Positions 33,786 through 42,288 of a stretch of 64,000 nucleotides of DNA are shown in pieces. This DNA comes from Ravibacter sp037191015 (lineage in GTDB: Bacteria > Bacteroidota > Bacteroidia > Cytophagales > Spirosomataceae). The notes beneath the pieces were generated by a model, which did no database searches, had not been told where the DNA came from, and worked only from the letters and a program-made list of their open reading frames with translations. Where the stretch lies: assembly GCA_037191015.1 (NCBI GenBank), contig JBBCKD010000015.1, positions 434,001 through 498,000 of the forward strand. Direction: 5' to 3'. Both the position numbers and the translations under genes were made by a program. Within the stretch, counting starts at the first letter, position 1. Each line of letters starts with the position of its first letter.

Positions 33786-34865
33786 TTATTGCTCCGACCA
33801 CCTGATGCCGGCGTCCACTTCGATGATATGGCTCCTGCCCCCGGCCTTTTCGATTGCTTCTGCTACTTCCTGAGTTTTCTCAGGAGCATAGACAAACATA
33901 CATCCGCCTCCTCCCGAGCCGTTGATCTTCCCGCCCAAAGCGCCTGCGGCAAGGGCGGCGTCCATCATTCTTTCGATCTTGGGTGTGGAAGTGCGCTTGT
34001 AGTCCCGCAGGTTGGTATGATGCCTGTAAAGAAGCTCCCCGAGCTTACGGTCGAATTCCCCGGCCTTCGCGCCGGTTTCCTGTAACATTGTTTTACCGGC
34101 TTTCAGCAGGTCCCGGTCTTCAATGTTGGCCCCAAGGAGCGCGAAATCATCTTCAGACAGCAGTTTCCTGTAATCGCTCAGCTCTTCCTGTGAAGTCCTG
34201 AATATGTCGAAGCCGGGGTCGGCGTCGCTTACTTTCCTGATAATGGCTTCCATACCGTACCGGCACCTGGCCAGTATGCCGATGGTATCTTTCGGCTCGA
34301 GAGAATCGCCCAGCACGAAAGCCCCCAGCTTCGGAGTCAGGGCCTCGACCCTTATTTCCGGGACCGATTCCAGGTAAATGATATTCCCGATAGCGGTAGA
34401 ATAGTGATCCATCATCCCGCCCGGCTCCCCGAACTCTGGGACTTCGGCAAGATAGGCTATCTCCCCGATCTCTTTCGGGGTATAACGAAAGGGGTTGTCG
34501 CTCATCCTGTCGAGAAACCCTGCCCAGGTGACGATGAGCGCCGACGAGCTGGATGTGCCCGAATTGATGGGTATATTACCCCTGACCGTACAATCAAAGC
34601 CTTTGGAAAAGATGCTGCCTTTCCGTTTGAGGACATTGATCGTACTTTTATAATAATCCCGCTCCCGGGTATAGGGAAAGGTGTTTTCCAGCGAAAACTC
34701 GATCGTTTGTCCCAGGTCGGGCAGTTGGATGACCACTTTCTGGTCATCGCGATGCGTACCTTCCACCTGGATACGTCTCGAGATAGCCGCAGCTATTACA
34801 GGCAACCCCAGGTAGTCCTGGTGTTCCCCGAAAAGGCAGATCCTGCCCGGTGTGCTTACCAACAT
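33786..34865 (-). CDS. GHMP-family sugar kinase, galactokinase-like
   Basis: A 359-residue kinase of the GHMP superfamily. Motif 1 is GRICLFGEHQDYLGLPVIAAA at the N-terminus, motif 2 is INSGTSSSSALIV, and motif 3 is NGSGGGGCMFVYAP. GEHQDY resembles the GEHTDY of galactokinases, so a sugar is the likely substrate, but other GHMP substrates cannot be excluded. I chose the ATG at 34865 (MLVSTPGRICL), which is one base after the stop of the upstream sugar transporter; a longer frame to 34973 lies inside that gene. The tight coupling suggests that imported sugar is phosphorylated by this enzyme. Confidence 0.85.
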   Translation of the reverse strand: MLVSTPGRICLFGEHQDYLGLPVIAAAISRRIQVEGTHRDDQKVVIQLPDLGQTIEFSLENTFPYTRERDYYKSTINVLKRKGSIFSKGFDCTVRGNIPINSGTSSSSALIVTWAGFLDRMSDNPFRYTPKEIGEIAYLAEVPEFGEPGGMMDHYSTAIGNIIYLESVPEIRVEALTPKLGAFVLGDSLEPKDTIGILARCRYGMEAIIRKVSDADPGFDIFRTSQEELSDYRKLLSEDDFALLGANIEDRDLLKAGKTMLQETGAKAGEFDRKLGELLYRHHTNLRDYKRTSTPKIERMMDAALAAGALGGKINGSGGGGCMFVYAPEKTQEVAEAIEKAGGRSHIIEVDAGIRWSEQ

Positions 34866-34866
34866 T

Positions 34867-36090
34867 TTACCAGTTCTTTTTTTTGTGTCCGGAGATAGCG
34901 TAGTACAGGATGTAGCCGTACAGCGGAATAAGCAGCCAGTAGGCCTGCTGGGTACTTCCGATTTTGTCAGCAATGGCTCCGTATACCATCGGCAATACAG
35001 CTCCCCCTGAAATACCCATGATAAGGAGTGCCGATGCAGTTTTAGTGAATTTACCTAATCCGTCGAGCGCCAGCGGCCAAAGGGCGGGCCATACGAGCGC
35101 ATGCGCAAAACCGAGAAAAGCGATACAGTATACAGAAACGATCCCCCCGGTGAAAATCGCCAGCAGTGAGAATGCGATCCCCATTATCCCCGACAGGAGG
35201 AGATACATGGTCTGAGAGATATATTTGGGAATGAGCAGGATACCCAACAGGTACCCGACCATCATCCCGGCGAGCACATATATCCCGAACTTACTGGCCT
35301 GCTCTTCCGGGAAACCAAGGGAAATACCGTAGTTGATAACAGTATCGGCAGCTATGACCTCAACCCCCACATAACAGAATATAGCCGCAATACCGAGTAC
35401 CAGGTTAGGAAATTGCAAGATGCTGTTTTTCTGCACTGCCGGTTTAAGGCCGTCGGCGGGCTCCTCCTCCGCTTCCAGCTCGGGCAGCCCTTTTGTAGTA
35501 CGGACAACTATCGCCAGAACGACCAGCACGGCGGTCAGTATGAGGTAAGGTACCTCGACTTTTTTGAGCTCTTCCTCGGCTGTCAGCGCTACAGCTCCTC
35601 CTGCGAGAAGTATCCCCGCAAAGATATACTGGCTGATCACGCCTGCCAGCTTATTGGCAATCCCCATGAAGCTGATCCGTTGCGCAGCGCTTTCTTTGGG
35701 GCCGAGTATGGTAACATAAGGATTGGATGCAGTCTGAAGCAGGGTAAGCCCGATCCCGATCGTAAAAAGACCGGCGAGAAAGAGCGGGTAAGAAGCCATC
35801 TGCGCAGCCGGGATGAATATCAGGGTACCTGCAGCCATGATCAGGAGCCCCAGCGCCATCCCGTTTTTGAAGCCGGTCTTTTTCAATACTACAGACGACG
35901 GCAGCGCCATAATGGTATAGGAAATAAAGAAGGCGAATGTAACAAGATAGGAGCTGGTGTTATCAAGATTAAAGGCCTTCCGGAAAAAGGATATCAGGGT
36001 AGCGTTGACCCAGGTTACAAAACCAAACACAAAAAACAGGATGCCGATAATAATCAGAGGGCCGAGGTAGTTGTTGTTTTTATTACTCAT
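34867..36090 (-). CDS. Sugar MFS transporter, FucP/GluP type
   Basis: A 407-residue proton-coupled sugar symporter of the FHS family (fucose, glucose, galactose). Twelve membrane spans are predicted. The start LGPLIIIGILFFVFGFVTWVNATLISFF and the stretch FGFVTWVNATL are typical of this group. The first gene of the transporter-kinase-aroE unit, with one base between its stop and the kinase start. The specific sugar is not evident; the galactokinase-like neighbour suggests galactose or a related hexose. Confidence 0.9.
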   Translation of the reverse strand: MSNKNNNYLGPLIIIGILFFVFGFVTWVNATLISFFRKAFNLDNTSSYLVTFAFFISYTIMALPSSVVLKKTGFKNGMALGLLIMAAGTLIFIPAAQMASYPLFLAGLFTIGIGLTLLQTASNPYVTILGPKESAAQRISFMGIANKLAGVISQYIFAGILLAGGAVALTAEEELKKVEVPYLILTAVLVVLAIVVRTTKGLPELEAEEEPADGLKPAVQKNSILQFPNLVLGIAAIFCYVGVEVIAADTVINYGISLGFPEEQASKFGIYVLAGMMVGYLLGILLIPKYISQTMYLLLSGIMGIAFSLLAIFTGGIVSVYCIAFLGFAHALVWPALWPLALDGLGKFTKTASALLIMGISGGAVLPMVYGAIADKIGSTQQAYWLLIPLYGYILYYAISGHKKKNW

Positions 36091-36464
36091 CAGAAAAAAA
36101 GAGTGTTAGTTGCTGTTATTGAGTGTTCATAATTTATAACGCGAACTTTTATCCGTTTCCGCTTGTTTTTATTCAATGACCGGACAAGGACGGACGATGC
36201 TGCCACGAATGTAATAAGAAAGTAGTATCGGTACTAATAGTCGTTGAAAGTAGTTAAAAAACATGCCTGCTTGTTTTTTATTTCTTTATTTTCGCGATCT
36301 TGCCCCTCCGAATAACGGAAATATAGTGACTGCTGCTTGCATGGAAATGTAAAAGCAGGTTGAAATACCGCTTGGGGCGATCAGTATCATCCCGGACCTG
36401 TCAATGTGTTGTACACAAACTTTGTAACGGCATTGCCAGGAAATTAACACCAGAGTGTACGTTT
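36091..36464. other. Divergent intergenic region before queD
   Basis: About 374 bases between the sugar transporter (minus) and queD (plus). No reading frame of note. The AT-rich stretch around 36260-36300 and the segment near 36410-36430 (TTGTACACAAACTTTG) could hold promoter elements, but no full TTG/TAnnTTTG pair is convincing on either strand. Confidence 0.5.
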
Positions 36465-36881
36465 ATGGTTGAACAGAGGGTTTCCGTTTTCCGTAAGGAG
36501 AGCTTTAATGCTGCGCATCGTTTGCACAATCCGGAATGGTCTGAAGAAAAAAACAGCGAAATATTCGGAAAGTGCAACAATCCTCATTTTCATGGGCACA
36601 ATTATGAACTGGTTGTGCAGGTGACCGGTCCTTTAGACCCGGAAACAGGATTCGTAGTGGATATGAAGGTGCTCGGCGACCTCGTAAAGAAAACGGTTAT
36701 CAACAGGTTCGATCACCGGAATTTGAACCTAGAAATCGAGGAACTTTCAGGGGTCAATCCTTCGGCAGAGAATATTGCGATCGTCATCTATTCGATATTG
36801 CGTCCGCATCTAAGCGAAAATTTGGATTTGAAAATCAGATTATATGAAACAGAACGGAACTTCGTCGAATATCCTGCTTGA
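36465..36881 (+). CDS. queD: 6-carboxy-5,6,7,8-tetrahydropterin synthase / PTPS family
   Basis: A 138-residue enzyme of the 6-pyruvoyl-tetrahydropterin synthase fold. Zinc ligands are visible as H18 (NAAHRL) and H43 and H45 (HFHGHNYEL), with the catalytic Cys37 in GKCNNP. With FolE next door it can turn the FolE product, dihydroneopterin triphosphate, towards queuosine or other pterins. I chose the ATG at 36465 (MVEQRVSVFRK), which matches the family N-terminus; the open frame extends upstream to 36360 but adds a Cys-rich, unrelated segment. The 3' end overlaps folE by 38 bases. Confidence 0.92.
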   Translation: MVEQRVSVFRKESFNAAHRLHNPEWSEEKNSEIFGKCNNPHFHGHNYELVVQVTGPLDPETGFVVDMKVLGDLVKKTVINRFDHRNLNLEIEELSGVNPSAENIAIVIYSILRPHLSENLDLKIRLYETERNFVEYPA

Positions 36882-37527
36882 TGACCAGGTAGAAGGGGTG
36901 GGAGACCAGCATTTGCTTACTTCACTGGAAACGCCGATGCGGGAGGATGCCTTCGGCCTGGATGATGAGCTCAAAACGGAGCTGATCGCCGAGCATTTCA
37001 GAAGCATCATGGGGATATTGGGCCTGGACCTGTCGGATGACAGCCTGAAGGGGACTCCTGCGAGGGTCGCGAAGATGTACGTTCAGGAAATTTTCAGCGG
37101 GCTGAACCCGGCCAATAAGCCGGAAGTGACCCTTTTCGACAATAAGTACCGGTATAACCAGATGCTGGTGGAGAAGGATATCACCGTATTTTCCAATTGC
37201 GAGCACCACTTCGTGCCTATTTACGGAAAAGCGCACGTAGCTTATATTTCGAGCGGGAAAGTGATAGGTCTCTCCAAACTGAACCGTATTGTACAATACT
37301 ATTGCCGGCGGCCGCAGGTACAGGAAAGGCTGACCGTCCAGATAGCCAACGAGCTAAAGCAGGTACTTCAGACCGAAGATGTCGCCGTACTGATCGACGC
37401 CAGGCATATGTGCGTGTCGATGCGCGGCATTGAAGACCATGCCAGCTCAACCGTGACCTCCTTTTACGGAGGCAGGTTTGAACAGGAGGAGACCCGTTCG
37501 GAATTCCTCAGGTACCTGGGGCTATAG
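36844..37527 (+). CDS. folE: GTP cyclohydrolase I
   Basis: A 227-residue enzyme that opens GTP to dihydroneopterin triphosphate, the first step of folate and pterin synthesis. Zinc ligands are Cys119 and His122 (SNCEHHFVP) and Cys190 (RHMCVSMRG); KVIGLSKLNRIV and STVTSFYGG complete the active site. The N-terminal extension (VEGVGDQHLLTSLETPMREDAF) is typical of Bacteroidota FolE, supporting the start inside queD. The two genes are translated in different frames across the 38-base overlap. Confidence 0.96.
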   Translation: MKQNGTSSNILLDDQVEGVGDQHLLTSLETPMREDAFGLDDELKTELIAEHFRSIMGILGLDLSDDSLKGTPARVAKMYVQEIFSGLNPANKPEVTLFDNKYRYNQMLVEKDITVFSNCEHHFVPIYGKAHVAYISSGKVIGLSKLNRIVQYYCRRPQVQERLTVQIANELKQVLQTEDVAVLIDARHMCVSMRGIEDHASSTVTSFYGGRFEQEETRSEFLRYLGL

Positions 37528-37550
37528 GAAGCAGGTTCCGGTAAGCCCTC

Positions 37551-38966
37551 TCAATGAAACACTTCTTTATTGTTTGTCTTCAATTCCCGGATGCTGTTTG
37601 CCAGCTCCGTATTTGTCGTATCCGATTCGTTACTGAGAAACGGATTGCCCCTGAGATATAGCTTGTCGAGGTTCTTAAGCTCAAGCAGCTGCTCCGGAAA
37701 TTTGTCGAAGTTGTTGGAAGAAAGATCCAGCTCCGATAAATTCTGAAACTCCCGGAGCGCATCAGGATAATGGTAGAACCAGTTGTAGCTTAGGTCGAGC
37801 ACCTTCAGCTTTTTCAGGGCAGTGATCGTGCCTGGCAGCACACTTAGCTTGTTATGATGAAGATAGAGGTACTCCAGGTCCCGGAGGTTGTCCAGGCCTT
37901 CGGGAAGGCTCTCCAGTTTATTGTTTGATGCGGCAAGATGCGTAAGGTGCTTCAGGGTGGTAATGGTTTCCGGCAGACGGGTCAGCCGGTTATGATACAG
38001 GTCCAGTACTTCCAGCTTTTTCAGGTGTTTGATTTGCGGTGAAAGCGTGCTGAGGGAACAAGCGTACAGGTTCAGGTCCCTGACATTCCGGATTCTTTTG
38101 AAATCCCGCTGCTTAAGATTCAGCTTCGGATTAAAGCCCAGCCAGACAGACTTCAGGTTCGGGATTTTTCTCAGGCTCCGTGGAACCCGGACCATTCCCG
38201 TACCCTGGAGATTGATGTTTTCCAGCTGTCTGGTGCGGGTCAGCCTTAATTTTTGAATAGGATTGTGGTTGAGGTCGACATAGTCCAGCTGCCTGAACTG
38301 CTGCAGATCCAACCGGATGTCGGTTATTTTATTTCCACTCAGGTTGAGCATCTTAACATTTTTAAACCGGTAAATTTCTTCCGGTACGCTTGTCAGTTCC
38401 AGGATAGACAGGTCTATTTTCAGGATCTGGTCCGTAGCGGCAAATTGCTTCAGCTCTTCAAGGGTTGTCAGGGTAGTGTCATTGGATTTAGGGCGATAAT
38501 CGGGCCGCTTTACCGAGTTTGCGGCAAGCCGGCTCCTGGCTGCAACAATTTCTTCGGGTCCAGGAAGAAAGGCCAGGAAAAAAGTAGTTTGAACATTTTT
38601 GTTCAATCCCTCCAGCTTCCAGCTTTTAAAAGCCGGAGCCAGCTTTTCCTTCATGATGAGATCAAAAGTATCGGCGGGAATATCGGTCTTCAGAGGAGAG
38701 TATACGAGATAGTCTATTTGCCCTTTTTTGTTGAGGTATAAGCTTAATGAGATAGCCTGCAGCTTTTCAGAATATTTCAGAAAAGCGCTGTTAAGGATTT
38801 TCAGAAAGCTCATATTAACTTCCGAGCTTTTCAGAACATCGTCCTTTCCATATTTGTTTACCGATACCGGGCGGTCTTTGGTAAACTCGTCCTCGCGAAG
38901 GATGGTTTGCGCTGCTATAGGCAGAGACAGGAGTGTCAGGCACAGAACTTGCTTAATCATATCCAT
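37551..38966 (-). CDS. Exported leucine-rich-repeat protein
   Basis: A 471-residue protein (from 38966) with a signal peptide (MDMIKQVLCLTLLSLPIAAQ). Residues up to about 175 form an uncharacterised domain; the C-terminal part has about eleven leucine-rich repeats of 23 residues (LxxLxxLxLxxNxLxxLPxxI pattern, for example YLYLHHNKLSVLPGTITALKK). Such repeats bind proteins; the partner is unknown. No T9SS sorting domain is visible, so it is probably periplasmic. The first ATG sits in the 3' arm of a small inverted repeat (38965-38984). Converges with folE. Confidence 0.83.
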   Translation of the reverse strand: MDMIKQVLCLTLLSLPIAAQTILREDEFTKDRPVSVNKYGKDDVLKSSEVNMSFLKILNSAFLKYSEKLQAISLSLYLNKKGQIDYLVYSPLKTDIPADTFDLIMKEKLAPAFKSWKLEGLNKNVQTTFFLAFLPGPEEIVAARSRLAANSVKRPDYRPKSNDTTLTTLEELKQFAATDQILKIDLSILELTSVPEEIYRFKNVKMLNLSGNKITDIRLDLQQFRQLDYVDLNHNPIQKLRLTRTRQLENINLQGTGMVRVPRSLRKIPNLKSVWLGFNPKLNLKQRDFKRIRNVRDLNLYACSLSTLSPQIKHLKKLEVLDLYHNRLTRLPETITTLKHLTHLAASNNKLESLPEGLDNLRDLEYLYLHHNKLSVLPGTITALKKLKVLDLSYNWFYHYPDALREFQNLSELDLSSNNFDKFPEQLLELKNLDKLYLRGNPFLSNESDTTNTELANSIRELKTNNKEVFH

Positions 38967-39096
38967 AACTATTTTGTTAGTTATAAGCAAAAGCCTGGCC
39001 TTAGAATGATTTACTCTATCGGGTAGTTAAATTTTCGGGGATAGGAAACACGTCCTTATTTTCTTGCCGGAAGTACACTGCGGAGTGAAGCCGTCT

Positions 39097-42000
39097 TCAC
39101 TTTTTCAGGGTAGTAAGAAATTCCACCAGGTCTACCAGTTCCTCTGTCGACAGCGCTTCATGAAGGCCGGGCGTCATCATCGATTCGTCCATCTGGCGGA
39201 TGGAGGCTATATCCGACATCTTGTAATCCTGCGTGCTTCCGCCCGGAAATTTAAGCACCAGGTCGGTTTCGGTTTTGCTGACTATAATTCCCGCGGTTTC
39301 CGTTCCGTTTTTGAGCCTGACTTCGTACCCTTCGTAGCCGAAGCTGATCCCCGCGCTGGGATAGTAAATGGCAAGGTATTGCCCTTCCCTGGGGAGCTTG
39401 TCGCCGATTTCGGTCAGCGCCGGACCGAAGTCTGTCCCCTGCGATCCTGCCTGGTGGCAGACGGAGCAATATTGGGTAAAAAGCGCTTCTCCTTTTTGGG
39501 GATTTCCCTTTCTGGTGATGAGATCTTTTACCGGCGGATGCTTTTGGACAGTGCTTTTACCGCCGTCGAGGTAGGCGGCTGCTTCCTTTCTGACGGCTTT
39601 TCTCCAGGTATTGCTGAGGCTTTGGATGGCGACCGCCTTCAGTTCATCGGTCAATCTACCGGCTTTGAGGTACTCCAGGAGAAGATCTTCTCCCTTCGAG
39701 CTCCCTGCAATAGAGCGTACTGCCGCCCGGCGCAGGGCAAGCGGCTGATTTTCGTCCAGCGCGACGGCTGTGGCGATATCGAGCGTAGCACCGCTCCCGA
39801 TCCGGCTTATAGCTCCCAGGGCGGCTGTTTGCCGTCCGGCATCGGAACCCCCGAGCGCTTTAAGGAAAAGCCCTGTGCCGTCCTGCTTCACGAGCTGCGC
39901 CGCTGCTGCCCGCCCTATTGCGTCATAGGGTTTGGATAGCGCCAGTTCCAGCAACCGCTGATTTTCGCCGGCCGGCTCGAAACGTTTGACGAGCTCTATG
40001 TAGTTTTCTGTTCCGTATTCGGCGTCAAGCAATTGCTGCAGCGCCGCCATAGCGGGCTGGTTGCGGCGTACATATTCCGGGTCGAGATGAGTGAGCGCCA
40101 CCTGGTTGATCTCCTGCTGACCGGGCGAATTGCCCTTCATGACAGACATCAGCGCTTCCGATTTCTCATGCCCGCCGGGGTTAAAATCGAATGCCCGGAA
40201 ATAGCGCAGCCTGTCTTTCAGCGGTGCGGCCTGGTCGCCTGCCAGCTGGGCCAGCAAAGGCACGGCCTTAGCCGTTCGCGACCGCCAGATAATATCCCGC
40301 GCTTCAGGTGTGTTGAGTATATTTCCTTTAACAGACGCTCTCCATGCCTCAAACAGGGCGTCCCAGTTGTTTTCGGCCCCGATGCCCAGCGCTTCCAGGT
40401 ACCACCTGTCCCCGGCCCGGTAGCCATTAGCTGCCTTTACCCAGGCTTCTGTTACTTCAGTTCCTTTTTTGCCGGAGAGCGACAGCGCCACTTCTCTTCT
40501 GACCTGCGGGTCTGCGTCTTCAGCCATTTTAACCCAAAGCGTACCGTTGTCTGCCCGTATCTGGCGTGCTGCCCTCAGCACGGTAATCCGGATATCGGGG
40601 TTAGGATCGCCGGCTGCCTTCTTCCACAGCGGGTCGGTAGGGGAGATGATCCCGGAGAGCACCCAGAATGCACGGGCCCTAAGCCGGGGATTTGCTGAGC
40701 GGTCGTTGAACAGCTTCGTCAAAGGAGAAATGGCCTGTTCAGGCTTCCCGCGCAGGGCTTTGAAGGCCAGGTACCTCACTGACGGGTTCGGGTTTTCCAG
40801 TGCTTTCATAGCACCGGCCACCGTCAGGAAGTCGAAAGCCGGAACTTTATATAGCGACGCATCAGGAGCAATCCTGTAAATGCGTCCGCGGGTGGTATCG
40901 CCCATCTGGTGCCCGCCTACTCCCGGATCATACCAATCGGATACGAAGACCGAGCCGTCGGGAGCGGTAGCGACATCGGAAGGGCGGAACCACTGATCCC
41001 TGGTACCCTGCAGCAAATTGCTGACGGAAGCGGTATAGCCTGCACCTGATCTTGCAATAGGGTAAGCCCTTACTACGTTGGGGCCCGCGTCGCAATGGAT
41101 CATCTGGTTCCGGTAGGTTCCCGGCAGCAGGTCGCCTTCATAGAAAACCAGGCCGGTAGGCGACCCTGCGCCGGTTTGCAGGAGATTGGGGACTACACCC
41201 GGATCGTTCAGATGCCAGTGCCGGAAAGGGATGGAATCCTCCTGGTTGGTCCGTTTTACGCGCCACCCTGCGCCGGTAAGCTCGTCGGTGTAACCATAGT
41301 TCCCGTTTTCCATTACGAAATTGATGCGTACCCCCCTGTTGCCGTCATCGTCGTTGTCAGACTGGAAAATGTTGCCGTAGCTGTCGACAGCCGGTTCGTA
41401 ATTATTGCGGAAGTTGTGTCCGAGCACCTCGAGGTTAGTGAAATCTTCGTCGCAGCGGATGACAAGCCCCTGCCTGTATTTTTTGAAATCAATTGTTTCC
41501 CCGTTCCTATCCTTAAGAGGCTCCCCGTTTTTACCCAGTAATTGCTTTCCTTCGTTGCCGACAGCAAAATAGAATTTACCGTCGGGGCCCATCACAAAAG
41601 AGTGGATGCCGTGATCGTGCTGTTCTCCTTCGATACCGGAGAAAATAATCTCTTTTTTGTCGGCCTTGTCATCGCCGTTGGTATCGGTCAGGAGCCATAC
41701 GTAGGGACTTTGCGAGACTATGGCCTTATTACCGGTGACCCAGAGCCCTATAGGTGCGTTCAGTTCCGGATCCTGGTAGAAAACCGTCGACTTGTCGTGC
41801 CTCCCGTCACCGTCGGTATCTTCGAGAATGACCATCCTGTCGCCCCCGGGATCGGCTTTCCGCCCGGTAATGGCCGGCCGGTAATTATTGGCTTCGCAGA
41901 CCCACACCCGCCCGCGGTGGTCGATGTCGATCACCGTAGGGTTGGCGACAACGGGTTCGGCGGCAAAGAGGCTTACCTGGAGTCCGGGAGATACGGAAAG

Positions 42001-42168
42001 ACCGGATAGCGCAAACCTGGGAGATCTTTTCTGCTCCTCGGAAAGACGGTCGTATAAAGTATCGGCGTCGCTTTTCAGGACCCACCCGGGATGGCTGTTT
42101 TGGGAGGAGGTCAGGAGAAGCGTCAGAAGCGCCAGGCTGAATATATACGGAAATACAAATCGCGACAT
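39097..42168 (-). CDS. PVC-type heme-binding protein with dehydrogenase-like and HEAT domains
   Basis: A 1023-residue exported protein of the membrane-bound-dehydrogenase / heme-binding type first described in Planctomycetes and Verrucomicrobia. A signal peptide (about 1-24) precedes a six-bladed propeller like glucose/sorbosone dehydrogenases (about 45-430, WVCEANNYRP, GPDGKFYFAVGNEG, VFVSDWYDPGVGGHQMGDTTRGRIYRI), HEAT-like helical repeats (about 440-880) and a C-terminal cytochrome c with CSVCH at about 901-905 and a possible Met ligand near 998. It probably oxidises a sugar or similar substrate in the periplasm, passing electrons to heme. Downstream of a LacI regulator on the same strand. 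Confidence 0.88.
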   Translation of the reverse strand: MSRFVFPYIFSLALLTLLLTSSQNSHPGWVLKSDADTLYDRLSEEQKRSPRFALSGLSVSPGLQVSLFAAEPVVANPTVIDIDHRGRVWVCEANNYRPAITGRKADPGGDRMVILEDTDGDGRHDKSTVFYQDPELNAPIGLWVTGNKAIVSQSPYVWLLTDTNGDDKADKKEIIFSGIEGEQHDHGIHSFVMGPDGKFYFAVGNEGKQLLGKNGEPLKDRNGETIDFKKYRQGLVIRCDEDFTNLEVLGHNFRNNYEPAVDSYGNIFQSDNDDDGNRGVRINFVMENGNYGYTDELTGAGWRVKRTNQEDSIPFRHWHLNDPGVVPNLLQTGAGSPTGLVFYEGDLLPGTYRNQMIHCDAGPNVVRAYPIARSGAGYTASVSNLLQGTRDQWFRPSDVATAPDGSVFVSDWYDPGVGGHQMGDTTRGRIYRIAPDASLYKVPAFDFLTVAGAMKALENPNPSVRYLAFKALRGKPEQAISPLTKLFNDRSANPRLRARAFWVLSGIISPTDPLWKKAAGDPNPDIRITVLRAARQIRADNGTLWVKMAEDADPQVRREVALSLSGKKGTEVTEAWVKAANGYRAGDRWYLEALGIGAENNWDALFEAWRASVKGNILNTPEARDIIWRSRTAKAVPLLAQLAGDQAAPLKDRLRYFRAFDFNPGGHEKSEALMSVMKGNSPGQQEINQVALTHLDPEYVRRNQPAMAALQQLLDAEYGTENYIELVKRFEPAGENQRLLELALSKPYDAIGRAAAAQLVKQDGTGLFLKALGGSDAGRQTAALGAISRIGSGATLDIATAVALDENQPLALRRAAVRSIAGSSKGEDLLLEYLKAGRLTDELKAVAIQSLSNTWRKAVRKEAAAYLDGGKSTVQKHPPVKDLITRKGNPQKGEALFTQYCSVCHQAGSQGTDFGPALTEIGDKLPREGQYLAIYYPSAGISFGYEGYEVRLKNGTETAGIIVSKTETDLVLKFPGGSTQDYKMSDIASIRQMDESMMTPGLHEALSTEELVDLVEFLTTLKK

Positions 42169-42188
42169 ATGTATGAAGGGCGGTAATA

Positions 42189-42221
42189 CAAAGATGTTAA
42201 AGGCTGTCAGTTGACCGGCAA
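42189..42221 (-). promoter_or_regulatory. Candidate promoter of the heme-binding protein gene
   Basis: On the minus strand TTG at 42221-42219, a 22-base spacer and CATCTTTG at 42196-42189, one base from TAnnTTTG. The ATG at 42168 is about 20 bases downstream. This suggests transcription separate from the LacI gene. Confidence 0.5.
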
Positions 42222-42288
42222 GGTTCCGGGTGAATAAAAAAGAAGGAGTAGCGGGGTGTCTACTTGCAGGAGAGGGACTAATATATAG

